Counted from the stretch's first letter, positions 1 through 8,606 are shown. The stretch: 43,212 nt of DNA from Marinagarivorans algicola (GCF_001292705.1 NZ_LGAK01000035.1:1-43212); one strand, 5' to 3'. Program-made: numbers and translations. The notes: generated from the letters alone by a model not told the origin.

Positions 1-309
1 GCTTACCCAAGACCCATGAACGTGATACTGATCAGCAAACATGATGGTTATACAGAGGTAGGAACACTCCAAGCAAAGTCCCCGCAACTGATAGTCCTAT
101 TGCTTTCGTGCGTATTAACTTCATCGCATAGCGCTGATGCTCAACGCAAAGCAAGATATACCATCACGTAATATTATAACCCTCAATGGCGCACTGATCA
201 TTTAATGCTCGCTAAGTGACATTAAACACTTATAGTAGAGCCTCTTACGTGGCGAATCTTTCAGCGAGTTACGTCCTGTACACCTTTACTCACCGCTAGA
301 GTCCGATAT
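1..309. other. Non-coding stretch at window start
   Basis: No convincing coding region, tRNA or terminator is visible before the first gene. The stretch from about 1 to 60 has a faint resemblance to the intergenic repeat described at 4186-4428 (an ACCCATGAA-like segment followed by TATACAG), but too weak to call a copy. It should contain the promoter of the methyltransferase gene that follows; no clear -35/-10 pair was identified. Confidence 0.4.
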
Positions 310-960
310 ATGCCTGTTCGTTTTCGCTATCAAACTATAGAATTTAATGATGTGGATATTCATCTGCGTAGCCTGCGTGATAAACAAGAGTTTTCCGACC
401 CTTTTGGTGAAGCCGAAAGCTTAGGTATTTCCTCAGCACAGTGGTCATTATTTGGCGTTGTTTGGGAATCAAGTCAAGTACTGGCTCATAAAATGGCCAG
501 TTTTGATATTACCAATAAGCGTATTTTAGAAATCGGCTGCGGCATGGGTTTATCGAGCTTGCTCCTCAATAAGCGCCACGCTGATATTACAGCTACCGAC
601 TACCACCCCGAAGCGGGTAATTTCTTACAAACCAACGCCTCCTTAAATAATTGCGAAGAAATCCCTTTCCTACGAACTAGCTGGGCAGATATCCACGACG
701 GACTAGGCTATTTTGATGTTTTGATTGGTGCCGATTTATTATATGAAATAGAGCATGTCGCTTTATTAGCCAATTTTATTAATCGCCATGCTAGCCCAAC
801 TTGCGAGGTATTAATTGTCGACCCAGGTCGCGGGTTTCATAGTGCTTTCTGCAAAAAAATGAGCAGTTTTGGCTTTGAGTTTCGGTTATTGCCGAATGCT
901 TTAGGCGTAGCGGCAAAATCCTATAAAGGTGAAGTGACTCAATTTTTACGCGCCGTATAA
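310..960 (+). CDS. Class I SAM-dependent methyltransferase, METTL21/Methyltransf_16-like
   Basis: A 216-residue cytoplasmic protein without signal peptide or membrane segment. The glycine-rich SAM motif LEIGCGMG lies at residues 73-80, the acidic end of strand 2 at TATDYHP (95-100), and motif FDVLIGADLLYE at about 135-146, which is typical of the nicotinamide N-methyltransferase / protein-lysine methyltransferase-like group. The substrate cannot be read from sequence; protein lysine is a guess from family. It is a single gene, converging with the acyltransferase gene with only 9 bases between them, so the two probably share a termination zone. The start has only a weak Shine-Dalgarno sequence. 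Confidence 0.85.
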   Translation: MPVRFRYQTIEFNDVDIHLRSLRDKQEFSDPFGEAESLGISSAQWSLFGVVWESSQVLAHKMASFDITNKRILEIGCGMGLSSLLLNKRHADITATDYHPEAGNFLQTNASLNNCEEIPFLRTSWADIHDGLGYFDVLIGADLLYEIEHVALLANFINRHASPTCEVLIVDPGRGFHSAFCKKMSSFGFEFRLLPNALGVAAKSYKGEVTQFLRAV

Positions 961-969
961 TCCTTCACC

Positions 970-1665
970 TCACAAACGCCTTTTACCAATCATAATAGCG
1001 GGGTTACCTGCTATTTTTGACCCCGGCGGCACGGCCTTAGTCACAACGCTTTGCATACCAATAATACTCCCTGCACCAATATTGACCCCGTCGACAATAC
1101 CGACATGAGCACCAAGCCATACATCATCTTCGATGACAATACCTTTTGAACTCACTGGTTGCTCACTGATTAATGTATCTGCAGCCATACCATGATTAAA
1201 CGCATAAAAATGGCAATACGCAGCAATACGACAATGATTACCAATCGTAATTCCCTGACGTCCACCGTCCATGGTTACGTGGTGATTGATACCCACATTG
1301 CAGCCAATCGTAATAGGACCGTGCAGTACTGCATCTGCTGCAATAAAGCTCCCAGAGTTGATGACAATCGGACGGCCAGGTTCGGCAAATAGTTTAGCCT
1401 CAGGTGCAATAAAACAATCGCCATGAATAATGACCGTTTCCATTTCTTGTAGATATGCTTGTAACTGCGCTTGCCACGCTTGCGCCCACTCACGCTGCTT
1501 AGGCTTAAGCCGCCAATAAAGCCAGGGCATATAACTTAAACGCAATTTATGCTGGGTACGATATTTTAACGTTGCATCGGTGTGTAGGTTAGACGCTTTG
1601 TACTGTTCAGCCTCTGTATGTACTTCAGTACCTGTAGTTACTGAGTCGGTCATTATATTACTCAT
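970..1665 (-). CDS. Hexapeptide-repeat (LbH) O-acetyltransferase
   Basis: 231 residues. After about 80 residues of N-terminal extension (helical, with a WLYWRLKPKQREWAQAW stretch) come imperfect hexapeptide repeats forming a left-handed beta-helix (about 85-225). Typical features of the maltose/galactoside/serine acetyltransferase-like family include the probable catalytic histidine in AFNHGM (H158) and the closing repeats GIVIEDDVWLGAHVGI and GAGSIIGMQSVVTKAVPPGS followed by KIAGNPA. It probably transfers an acetyl group from acetyl-CoA to a sugar or similar acceptor; the acceptor is unknown. The start codon is about 30 bases downstream of a terminator-like hairpin, and a second in-frame ATG (residue 5) is equally plausible as start because neither has a strong ribosome binding site. 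Confidence 0.82.
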   Translation of the reverse strand: MSNIMTDSVTTGTEVHTEAEQYKASNLHTDATLKYRTQHKLRLSYMPWLYWRLKPKQREWAQAWQAQLQAYLQEMETVIIHGDCFIAPEAKLFAEPGRPIVINSGSFIAADAVLHGPITIGCNVGINHHVTMDGGRQGITIGNHCRIAAYCHFYAFNHGMAADTLISEQPVSSKGIVIEDDVWLGAHVGIVDGVNIGAGSIIGMQSVVTKAVPPGSKIAGNPAIMIGKRRL

Positions 1666-1694
1666 GGTATATTCGTGAAATTTTTATTCAAAAA

Positions 1695-1713
1695 AGCCCA
1701 GCAATGCTGGGCT
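1695..1713 (-). terminator. Intrinsic terminator of the mscS transcript
   Basis: On the minus strand an 8-bp perfect stem (AGCCCAGC / GCTGGGCT, 3-base loop) is followed directly by six T residues. It sits about 200 bases downstream of the mscS stop codon and ends about 25 bases before the acyltransferase start, so the acyltransferase either has a promoter overlapping the hairpin or relies on read-through. Confidence 0.8.
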
Positions 1714-1849
1714 GAATAAAAGGGTCATTTTAAACTCACAATACAAGCTCTCTAAACGTATTAGACTCTTCAATCAAGGAATACATCCTACCTAATAAAA
1801 ACGCCTAGCCTTGAAGGCCTATAGCTAAGGAGTAAAGTGTCGAGCACAC

Positions 1850-1900
1850 TTGGCCCCCTCAGTGAATCGTTCATGAGTGCTCAATTTGGTATATAAATAG
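1850..1900 (+). repeat. Degenerate copy of the dispersed intergenic repeat (copy 5)
   Basis: The segment reading TTCATGAGTGCTCAATTTGG followed by TATATAAATAG matches the 3' end of the best copy at 14409-14562 (TTCATCAGCGCCCAATTTCG, then GTATCTCTAAATAG), with a preceding GGCC also shared. The inner part is diverged. Unlike the other copies it lies on the plus strand. It is adjacent to the 3' end of mscS. Confidence 0.45.
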
Positions 1901-1917
1901 TGGCTAATTAAGCGATA

Positions 1918-2760
1918 TTAAGCGCTCTCTTGATAAACATGGATATCGCGTTGCGGAAAAGGAATGGTTAAACCGGCCTCTTCTACAGCAGCCTTAAGCA
2001 TAGGACGCGCATCAAAAAAGAAACTCCAGTAGTCCTCTGTTTTCACAAAACCACGGACTAAAAAATCTACCGAGCTTGCACCTAAATCGACCACAGCCAC
2101 TACATTAGCTTCATCCTGTAAAATACGTGGATCTTGCTTAAGTGCATTTTCCATTGCGATTTTGCCTTTCGCAATGTCATCAGAGTAAGAGATACCAATA
2201 GCGATTTCCACTGCACGAATAGGGCTGGCAGTATGATTGATTATATTACCGTTGGCTAATGGTCCATTAGGAATAATCAACGTGCGCTTATCGAATGTTT
2301 TTAACGTGGTGACAAAAATACCAATATCCATTACCTCACCTTCTAAGCCCTGTGTTTCCACATAATCACTGACTTTAAATGGACGAAAAATTAAGATCAT
2401 CACGCCACCGGCAAAATTAGATAAACTACCCTGTAAAGCTAGGCCTACCGCTAAGCCTGCTGCACCCAGTACTGCAACAAAAGAGGTAGTTTCAATCCCA
2501 ACCATCGAGGCCACACTGATAACCAGTAATACCTTCAAAATAACTTCAAAGATATTAGATAAAAACTTAGCTAAGGTTTCATCCGGTAAGCCTTTCACCG
2601 TCGACTTACGTACCAAGTTGCTAAGACGTCCAATAATCCATAAACCCACGATCAGTACCACAATAGCAAGTACAAAACGACCGCCATAAATAGTGACTAA
2701 CTCAATAATTTTATCAACTTGGCTTTGCATTTGTACCTGTATATCACTAATTTCTTCCAT
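1918..2760 (-). CDS. mscS: Small-conductance mechanosensitive channel, MscS family
   Basis: Inner-membrane channel that opens on osmotic downshock. The protein begins with an N-terminal hydrophobic segment and contains the diagnostic pore-helix sequence VLGAAGLAVGLALQGSLSNF (residues 98-117), almost identical to E. coli MscS, followed by the beta domain (FRPFKVSDYVE) and a C-terminal alpha/beta domain. I choose the ATG at 2760 (280 residues, close to the 286 of E. coli MscS), because AGGGGATACGAG lies just upstream; an upstream in-frame ATG at 2868 would add 36 residues without family support. Single gene, with its own terminator at 1695-1713. Confidence 0.93.
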   Translation of the reverse strand: MEEISDIQVQMQSQVDKIIELVTIYGGRFVLAIVVLIVGLWIIGRLSNLVRKSTVKGLPDETLAKFLSNIFEVILKVLLVISVASMVGIETTSFVAVLGAAGLAVGLALQGSLSNFAGGVMILIFRPFKVSDYVETQGLEGEVMDIGIFVTTLKTFDKRTLIIPNGPLANGNIINHTASPIRAVEIAIGISYSDDIAKGKIAMENALKQDPRILQDEANVVAVVDLGASSVDFLVRGFVKTEDYWSFFFDARPMLKAAVEEAGLTIPFPQRDIHVYQESA

Positions 2761-3226
2761 CTCGTATCCCCTGTAGTGTCGTGATGCTCTCATTGAAATG
2801 AGTATTAATACAACAAAATTAAGCCCTGTTGGGCCGTTAGAAGGTAAAACATTACTATGTATGCTCACAGGGTCAAGATAAAAATTATTACCGCTGCAAG
2901 AAAGTCTAATTCACTAAAAATAATGAATAAGTAACGTTATCGTTAAATCAATGCCTCACGAATACTAAGTCAATCACTGCAGACACAAACATCATTATTT
3001 TGGCGCACATAGGCATAATCTATAGATGAATAACCTTCAATTAGCATATAAATAAGAATAAGACATTTAAAAATAAGTGCTGCATCTTATAATGACTTCA
3101 TTATGTCGTACAATATGTTGATATCAGTCGAGTGCGGTTTGTGGAATACAAACTTTTTATCTATTTTACAGTCCGATGGCACTCAATACTGAATGCAGTT
3201 ACCCATCAAAATCATAAGGTCATCAA
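2761..3226. other. Divergent promoter region between mscS and the exported methyltransferase gene
   Basis: AT-rich spacer of about 460 bases separating two divergently transcribed genes. It must hold both promoters; several TATAAT-like hexamers are present but none pairs clearly with a -35 box. No ORF of note apart from the possible upstream extension of mscS. Confidence 0.4.
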
Positions 3227-4042
3227 ATGAAGAAATTCCTAAGTGTATTATGTCTATTGCTGCCTGTAACGGCACAAGCAGACACCCAAGCTCTACAAAA
3301 AGCTATTGAAGGTAAGCATCGTAGTGAGGCAAATGTAGCCCGTGACACCTACCGTAACCCATTAAAGACATTAGAATTATTTGATATTCAACCTCATCAT
3401 ACGGTGGTAGAAGTATGGCCAGGCGGTGGCTGGTATACCGAGATCTTAGCGCCTTATTTGAAAAAGGAAGGCCAACTGATTGCAGCACACTACGATACAA
3501 CAGACACTCAAGCACCTTATCGGCCGGACTCACGCAAGGGTTTTGAGAAAAAAATGGCTAGTAACAAAGTCTATAGTGCCGTCAAGGTAACCTCATTGAT
3601 GCTAGATGAAAAAACAGGCACTTTGACGTTACCAGCAGCTAAAAGTGGTACGGTGGATAGGGTCGTTACCTTTAGAGGTGCTCACGGTATGTATTCGCGT
3701 GGTGTACTTGATGCAACACTTGCACACTTATTTGATATTCTAAAACCCGGTGGTAAATTAGGCATTGTTCAACATCAGGCCGATCCACACCAAGACTGGA
3801 TGTCACGTAATATTGGATATGTCGGTAAAGATTTTATCATTAGTGCAGCAGCCAAAGCCGGTTTTGTACTCGATGCAGAAGGCTATTTTAATAATAACCC
3901 TAAAGATCACAAACGCTATAAGATTGGGGTATGGCAATTACCACCCTCGTTGAGTAATCTCAAAACCGATGAGGAAAAAGCTCCCTACAAAGCTATTGGC
4001 GAAAGCGATCGCATGACATTAGTTTTTGTCAAGCCGCTATGA
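3227..4042 (+). CDS. Exported methyltransferase-like protein (COG4798-type)
   Basis: 271 residues with a clear Sec signal peptide (MKKFLSVLCLLLPVTAQA, cleavage before DTQ). The mature part has a Rossmann-type methyltransferase fold: VVEVWPGGGWYTEILAPYL (60-78) occupies the place of the SAM-binding loop and matches the family of predicted methyltransferases found in many proteobacteria with leader peptides. A periplasmic SAM-dependent enzyme would lack an obvious SAM supply, so either it has another ligand or the function is not methyl transfer; this is unresolved in the family. Single gene, flanked by an intrinsic terminator at 4109-4126. Confidence 0.82.
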   Translation: MKKFLSVLCLLLPVTAQADTQALQKAIEGKHRSEANVARDTYRNPLKTLELFDIQPHHTVVEVWPGGGWYTEILAPYLKKEGQLIAAHYDTTDTQAPYRPDSRKGFEKKMASNKVYSAVKVTSLMLDEKTGTLTLPAAKSGTVDRVVTFRGAHGMYSRGVLDATLAHLFDILKPGGKLGIVQHQADPHQDWMSRNIGYVGKDFIISAAAKAGFVLDAEGYFNNNPKDHKRYKIGVWQLPPSLSNLKTDEEKAPYKAIGESDRMTLVFVKPL

Positions 4043-4108
4043 TATTAAGAATTTAAAACGATAATTTTCTCTAGAATTAAACCTATTCACTGTATCGTAA
4101 ATAAAAAA

Positions 4109-4126
4109 CCTCAGAGTACTCTGAGG
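4109..4126. terminator. Intrinsic terminator, bidirectional shape
   Basis: Perfect 18-base palindrome CCTCAGAGTACTCTGAGG preceded by six A and followed by six T. It ends the exported methyltransferase transcript and could also act from the other strand on transcripts of the AI-2E-type gene. Confidence 0.88.
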
Positions 4127-4132
4127 TTTTTT

Positions 4133-4181
4133 ATCTTTTATCTTTTATCTTTTATCTTTTATCTTTTATCTTTTATCTTTT
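4133..4181. repeat. Seven tandem copies of a 7-bp repeat (ATCTTTT)
   Basis: Seven perfect, uninterrupted copies of ATCTTTT begin directly after the T-tract of the terminator. The array is 49 bases long and is probably a slippage-prone microsatellite. It lies outside any gene; it could extend the U-rich tail of the terminated RNA but no function is evident. Confidence 0.95.
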
Positions 4182-4185
4182 AGTT

Positions 4186-4428
4186 ACTCAAAGATGATAA
4201 AATTGGGTACTCATGAATTATTGGTCAGGCCACTCAAACCATCTGCGATTTTGTTATCTTCGTGTTTGCGCTTATAGAATCTCATCTTACACCTTCTTAT
4301 ACAGATGCAATGTCTACTGCCAAGCATCTATGCTGGCACTGGTTATTTATAAGCAACCAAACAGTAATCCATTAGTACCTTGATAAGGTGATGTTTTTCA
4401 GCTTGGCTGAATAATTACATCATTTATA
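4186..4428 (-). repeat. Dispersed intergenic repeat, longer form (copy 3)
   Basis: On the minus strand the segment starts with TAATTATTCAGCCAAGCTGA (4404-4428), has about 140 bases of intervening sequence, and ends with GATGGTTTGAGTGGCC and TTCATGAGTACCCAATTTT. Both ends match the copy at 14409-14562, and the middle (TATACAGATGCA on the plus strand) matches copy 4 at 17366-17603. In-frame stops interrupt any reading frame, so this copy is decayed. It follows the 3' end of the AI-2E-type gene on the same strand. Confidence 0.65.
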
Positions 4429-4449
4429 TCTATAACACATAAATTATTT

Positions 4450-5511
4450 TTATAACACATCAGTACCTTTATACAAGTCATCACCGCGTTTAACTTCTTT
4501 AATAAAAATTGACCAGCTTACAAAAAACATAGCAGCAATAATTGGCCCTATAATAAACCCGTTAATGCCAAATAGTGCTATCCCCCCTATTGTAGAAATA
4601 AAAATAATATAGTCAGGCATTTTAGTATCGCGGCCAACTAAGATCGGCCGTAATAAATTATCTAGTAGGCTAATCACAAAACAACCAATAACTAATAAAA
4701 TTATGGCATCCATATATTCACCCACTAGAAAAAAGTAACACATAACTGGTACCCAAACTATGGCTGCGCCAATAGCAGGGATCATAGAAGCAACAGCCAT
4801 CACAAACATCCATAGTGCAGCCCCCGGGATATCTAAACACCAAAAGGCTAAGCCACCCACAAAACCCTGTAAACTAGCAACTACAATATTACCTTTAACA
4901 GTAGCTCGTGTAACTTCTTTAAATTCATCAAATAATCTTCTTTCACGGGCATCGCCTAAAGGAAGCGCATTGAAAATAATATTAGATATTTTTTTCCCAT
5001 CACGCAAAAAAAAGAAGGCCAAATACAGCATAACGCCAACATTTAAAAAAAACTCAATTGTTGATTTTCCAAAAGAGAACGAGCTTTTAGATAAAAAAGT
5101 GCCTAGTGTTTTTAAACTACTATGAGCTTCTTCTTTTAACTTATCAATATTAAGACCGATCTTCTCAAGAGAGTTATTAATCACTGGCGCTGCCGATTCC
5201 ATTTGCTCTATATATTTATCTGCATTAATTTCATCACTTTTTACTTTTTCAACTAATATTTGTGCCTCGTTGACAGTCAACGTTACAATCATAGTCATTG
5301 GAATAATTACAATAATGCAACAAAGCACCAAGGTAATAACCGTGGCTAATGTTTTTTTTCTTGAGAAATAGTTTTCTAAATATATTTTGACGGGATAAAA
5401 TATAATCGCAATAGCCACTGCCCATAAGATGGCACTGTAAAAAGGTGATATCAACCAAATAAAAATACACGTGAAAAATAACATTAATAACGTAAATATT
5501 TTCTTTTCCAT
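4450..5511 (-). CDS. AI-2E transporter family membrane protein (PerM/YdiK-like)
   Basis: 353 residues with the family's usual layout: two or three N-terminal membrane segments (LLMLFFTCIFIWLISPFYSA, ILWAVAIAIIFYPVKIYL, then LATVITLVLCCIIVIIPMTM), a soluble helical section (about 80-150), and a C-terminal membrane block containing the conserved IPAIGAAIVWVPV and LLRPILVGRDTKMPDYIIFI motifs. The family is named for autoinducer-2 export, but members also include Na+/H+ antiporters, so substrate is unknown. Single gene, start ATG preceded by a weak GAGAAC site. Downstream is a repeat copy and the terminator at 4109-4126. Confidence 0.88.
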   Translation of the reverse strand: MEKKIFTLLMLFFTCIFIWLISPFYSAILWAVAIAIIFYPVKIYLENYFSRKKTLATVITLVLCCIIVIIPMTMIVTLTVNEAQILVEKVKSDEINADKYIEQMESAAPVINNSLEKIGLNIDKLKEEAHSSLKTLGTFLSKSSFSFGKSTIEFFLNVGVMLYLAFFFLRDGKKISNIIFNALPLGDARERRLFDEFKEVTRATVKGNIVVASLQGFVGGLAFWCLDIPGAALWMFVMAVASMIPAIGAAIVWVPVMCYFFLVGEYMDAIILLVIGCFVISLLDNLLRPILVGRDTKMPDYIIFISTIGGIALFGINGFIIGPIIAAMFFVSWSIFIKEVKRGDDLYKGTDVL

Positions 5512-6041
5512 AAGCGTTCTCGTTGCTTTTTAAAATGATGTCATGATCTATAAAATAAGATACAACACCTGATATAAATACTTTATAGCAAATAACGGAC
5601 CCATACGTTAACTTTCAATAGATTACCCATTATTACAGTAAATAATGCAACGTAAGTACTGAGCCAAAGCTATTGGGCATAGTATGCAGAGGCTATGTTT
5701 AATGTCATTTTTTGGTGGATTTTAATTTGTCAATCTATGAGTATCAAAGAGACATACTTGATAAATAATGACATTATTCTTTGTAATATTTCCACTAAAT
5801 TTTACAAAGATTACAAATATTTCGGCTTTGAGATGAGATCAAACAGCTCGACCATACTATTTAAGCGGTATCTACCGTGAAATTAATGCTCTAAATAAAC
5901 TTGGCCCGGTGCTTGCAATATCTCCCATGACTAAATAACTCAGCGCTTAATCATTCTATTTAAGAGTATGTGTTTTTAGCTACATGCAGGATAAAGAATA
6001 ATTTATCTTTAATTTTTATATCAATATATAAGGTGATAACA
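5512..6041. other. Long non-coding region upstream of csbD
   Basis: About 530 AT-rich bases. A 61-codon open frame at 5695-5880 has no ribosome binding site and no protein-like composition, so I do not call it. The region should contain the csbD promoter; CsbD-type genes are usually under general stress control but no clear promoter elements were identified. Confidence 0.4.
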
Positions 6042-6236
6042 ATGAATAGCGATCAATTAAAAGGTCAGTGGAAAGAAATGAAAGGTAAAGTAAAATCGCA
6101 ATGGGGCAAACTGACCGATGATGACATTACGCGTATCGATGGTGATAAAGACCAGCTCATTGGCAAAATCCAGCAAGAATACGGAAAAACACGTGAAGAA
6201 GCCGAACAAGAGGTTGATAAATACCTCCGCGCTTAA
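6042..6236 (+). CDS. CsbD family stress-response protein
   Basis: 64 residues, beginning MNSDQLKGQWKEMKGKVKSQ and ending with the QEYGKTREEAEQEVDKYL helix, the classic CsbD/YjbJ pattern: a small, charged, soluble helical-bundle protein induced by general stress in many bacteria; biochemical role unknown. The start is fixed by AAGGTG at 6031-6036; an upstream in-frame ATG at 5970 would add a non-homologous hydrophobic leader. It is followed by a 10-bp stem hairpin with one G-U pair (6250-6275) lacking a T-tract. Confidence 0.93.
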   Translation: MNSDQLKGQWKEMKGKVKSQWGKLTDDDITRIDGDKDQLIGKIQQEYGKTREEAEQEVDKYLRA

Positions 6237-6249
6237 ATCAAGCTGAGTG

Positions 6250-6275
6250 GGTGGCTACTTTTAATAGTGGCCACC
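6250..6275 (+). other. Strong hairpin after csbD without T-tract
   Basis: GGTGGCTACT and AGTGGCCACC form a 10-bp stem (one G-U pair) around a 6-base loop, 14 bases after the csbD stop. It may stabilise the mRNA 3' end or act as a weak terminator; it lacks the U-run of an intrinsic terminator. Confidence 0.45.
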
Positions 6276-6440
6276 GCGCTACAATCACCCCAGAATGATG
6301 ACTATAGAAGCATAAACCATCTGATGCATATATTTATGATCACATTTAGCGCCTAATCATAAATTATCATAGCAAATAGCGTATAATATTCATATTATCA
6401 ATGCTATCGCTTCATCATCCACCCATCTTTAGGCGAAAAA

Positions 6441-7517
6441 ATGTTTTCCTTAGTCATTACTGCTATCAGTATTATTTTGCTTATTGCTACCTTATTGCCG
6501 ATGAGCCATTTGAGCCATTGGGTGGTTCGCGGATTAGATTTTCCTCGATTACAGCTAAGTGCTCTATCATTCATAGTTATATTGATCATATTAATATTCG
6601 GAGAATACAACGCAATACTGATGCATATAAGCTTTACTTTAAGTATTCTTTGTCTACTTTATCAGCTTTATTGGATTAGACCTTATACACTTTTTCACCA
6701 AAAAGAAGTTCAGCAATGCAAAGCACCCAGTATAAATCGGTCACTGACTATTTTGTGCAGTAATGTATTAATGCCAAACGATAACTTTCAATCTTTAATT
6801 GAAAAAATCAAACAATACCAACCCGATATTGTAGTGACTTTAGAATCAGATAAGCATTGGGAAAAGGCATTAACTATTATTGAAGAGGAATACAAATACA
6901 ACGTAAAATGCCCAAAAGATAATCTATATGGCATGCACCTCTATTCTAAATTACCTTTACATAACATCCAGCTTCGCTATCTCATAGAAAAAGAAATCCC
7001 ATCGATTCATTGCACAATATTGCTTCGTTCAGGCGATACAGTAGAGGCTCATTTTTTACACCCAGCTCCGCCTAGCCCGACAGAAAACACCTACTCCTCA
7101 GAGCGTGATGCCGAACTCATTGTTGTTGCAAACAGTATTAAGAATAATAAGCAACCTACCGTGGTAACAGGTGACCTAAATGATGTCGCATGGTCAAAAA
7201 CCACTCAGTTATTTCGACGATTAAGTGGGCTAAAAGACCCTCGTATTGGGCGTGGTATGTTTAATACGTTTCATGCAAATTATGGGTTTATGCGCTGGCC
7301 ACTCGATCATGTCTTTCATAGCCCTCAGTTTGACGTTTGTGCAATTGAGCGGCTAAAGATACAAGGCTCTGATCACTTTGCGCTACTGACACACCTTCAT
7401 CTACGCACCTCAAAAGCTAGTACAGAAGCCTCTGAGATCTTGACTCAAGACGAAGAAGACCTCATTACTCAAAGAATGAATGAGAATAATTTAAAAATAA
7501 AAAATCATCAGCTGTGA
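6441..7517 (+). CDS. Membrane-anchored endonuclease/exonuclease/phosphatase (EEP) family protein, YafD-like
   Basis: 358 residues. The N-terminus has three hydrophobic segments (about 2-23, 34-55, 59-78), then an EEP domain (about 95-325). Family residues are visible: the metal/active-site N in LCSNVLMPN, E in TLESDKHW, H in HFLHPAPP, the GDLNDV motif, WPLDHVFHS and the terminal GSDHFALLTHL. The order matches YafD-type phosphohydrolases, which could act on nucleic acid, lipid head groups or other phosphodiesters near the membrane; substrate unknown. The last 40 residues (SKASTEASEILTQDEED...) are a charged tail outside the domain. Monocistronic as far as spacing shows. Confidence 0.87.
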   Translation: MFSLVITAISIILLIATLLPMSHLSHWVVRGLDFPRLQLSALSFIVILIILIFGEYNAILMHISFTLSILCLLYQLYWIRPYTLFHQKEVQQCKAPSINRSLTILCSNVLMPNDNFQSLIEKIKQYQPDIVVTLESDKHWEKALTIIEEEYKYNVKCPKDNLYGMHLYSKLPLHNIQLRYLIEKEIPSIHCTILLRSGDTVEAHFLHPAPPSPTENTYSSERDAELIVVANSIKNNKQPTVVTGDLNDVAWSKTTQLFRRLSGLKDPRIGRGMFNTFHANYGFMRWPLDHVFHSPQFDVCAIERLKIQGSDHFALLTHLHLRTSKASTEASEILTQDEEDLITQRMNENNLKIKNHQL

Positions 7518-7577
7518 CACTTATCGATTAAAAATCATGCGAATAAAATAATAACCCACTTATGTTGCTATCACTTC

Positions 7578-7922
7578 TTAGCTTTTGGAACCAAATTCAT
7601 TAATATTTAAAGAAAAGGATTTACCATCAGTAGCAATCAGGCCTATATCTTGAGCATATTTGTAGTGCACTTCTATTAAGTTAACATTAGGGCTAATCAC
7701 ATTCACAATATAACCACTTTCGGCTAGATCAATAATGGTTGTGCGTAGTTCTGGCTTTTTTAAAAATTCAGTTTTTTTATCATCATAGATAAAAACGTAG
7801 CCTTCAATACGACATAATGAATCTTTAGCAAATACAACCTCACCCATAAAATGGCGTCTAGTTGATTTTTCATAAAGCGAGCGATACATAATATGAAGCT
7901 TTTCACCTACTGCAATAATCAT
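7578..7922 (-). CDS. Conserved hypothetical protein, small soluble
   Basis: 114 residues, no signal peptide or membrane segment, apparently rich in beta strands (GEKLHIMYRSLYEKSTRRHFMGEV..., RIEGYVFIYDD, YIVNVISPNVNLIEVHY, FSLNINEFG). I do not recognise a named family. The gene is well supported by a good ribosome binding site (AAGGTGACAAG before ATG) and protein-like composition. It sits in a group of small genes with csbD nearby, so a stress- or envelope-related role is possible but only by context. Confidence 0.75.
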   Translation of the reverse strand: MIIAVGEKLHIMYRSLYEKSTRRHFMGEVVFAKDSLCRIEGYVFIYDDKKTEFLKKPELRTTIIDLAESGYIVNVISPNVNLIEVHYKYAQDIGLIATDGKSFSLNINEFGSKS

Positions 7923-8035
7923 CTTGTCACCTTTTGTTTATTTAAAATAATATACTCAAGATAGATTATATTTTCTATAATAATAACCAGTCTAGATATT
8001 AGCACTGAAATAAAAAACGATACTCTATAGGTTTG

Positions 8036-8257
8036 TCATAAGATTTCATACCCGCCAAAATCTTCCGCTAAGTCATCGAGTTGCTGGCAAGTATTATTAA
8101 AAGTTGCATCTACAGGAATATCATAGCTCACCAGAATACTAGTGCCATTTTTATATCGTCTTACCCTAACGCCTTTTACCGCCCCCGCTTTTAATCTATT
8201 TAAAAAACGATCTGCTATTTGGCTCGTATCAAAGCCATACATTATTTGGTTTTCCAT
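8036..8257 (-). CDS. Hypothetical small protein
   Basis: 73 residues from the ATG at 8257, preceded by GGAGGG at 9 bases; the frame is open further upstream to an ATG at 8299 but the strong binding site decides for the inner start. The sequence (MENQIMYGFDTSQIADRFLNR...) looks like a small alpha/beta domain, with an arginine/valine strand VKGVRVRRYKNGTSILVSYD and an acidic C-terminus LDDLAEDFGGYEIL. Family not recognised. Lies about 110 bases upstream (on the same strand) of the 114-residue gene, so the two may be co-transcribed. Confidence 0.68.
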   Translation of the reverse strand: MENQIMYGFDTSQIADRFLNRLKAGAVKGVRVRRYKNGTSILVSYDIPVDATFNNTCQQLDDLAEDFGGYEIL

Positions 8258-8606
8258 AATAAATAGCCCTCCAAATTTATGAAAATTATAGCTCTGCAAT
8301 CATGCTGAAAAGTATCATGATTAAATTTTTGATGGCTATCATTGTGCATTTCAATATCAAGAGAATTAACATAGCTCTTTTTCAGCACCGTTGATAGCTT
8401 TGCATTAATCATTATTATACCCATGATATGACGGTGGATGCCTTACAATATACCCTTATTAGTACTTAAAGAGGGCATAGCACTGAATCTTACAGACGGA
8501 ATCTAGATAGCCTAGAATTATACATACCACTCATATTATTGATGCTACCAAACTCTACGATTAGAATCTGTCATAATGCTTATACCGTAATAAAAGTCTA
8601 TTTCCT
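8258..8606. other. Non-coding region upstream of cbiB
   Basis: About 350 bases between divergent genes. I looked for a cobalamin riboswitch ahead of cbiB (B12 box GCCACTG and the preceding hairpins) and did not find one. A 60-codon minus-strand frame at 8242-8424 lacks support. Confidence 0.4.

Noticed and set aside
4133-4181. Possible CRISPR-like array
   Set aside because: Units are 7 bases with no spacers; it is a simple microsatellite.
5695-5880. 61-codon open frame upstream of csbD
   Set aside because: No ribosome binding site, AT-driven composition, no recognisable protein.
8425-8606. Cobalamin riboswitch ahead of cbiB
   Set aside because: No B12 box or associated hairpins present.
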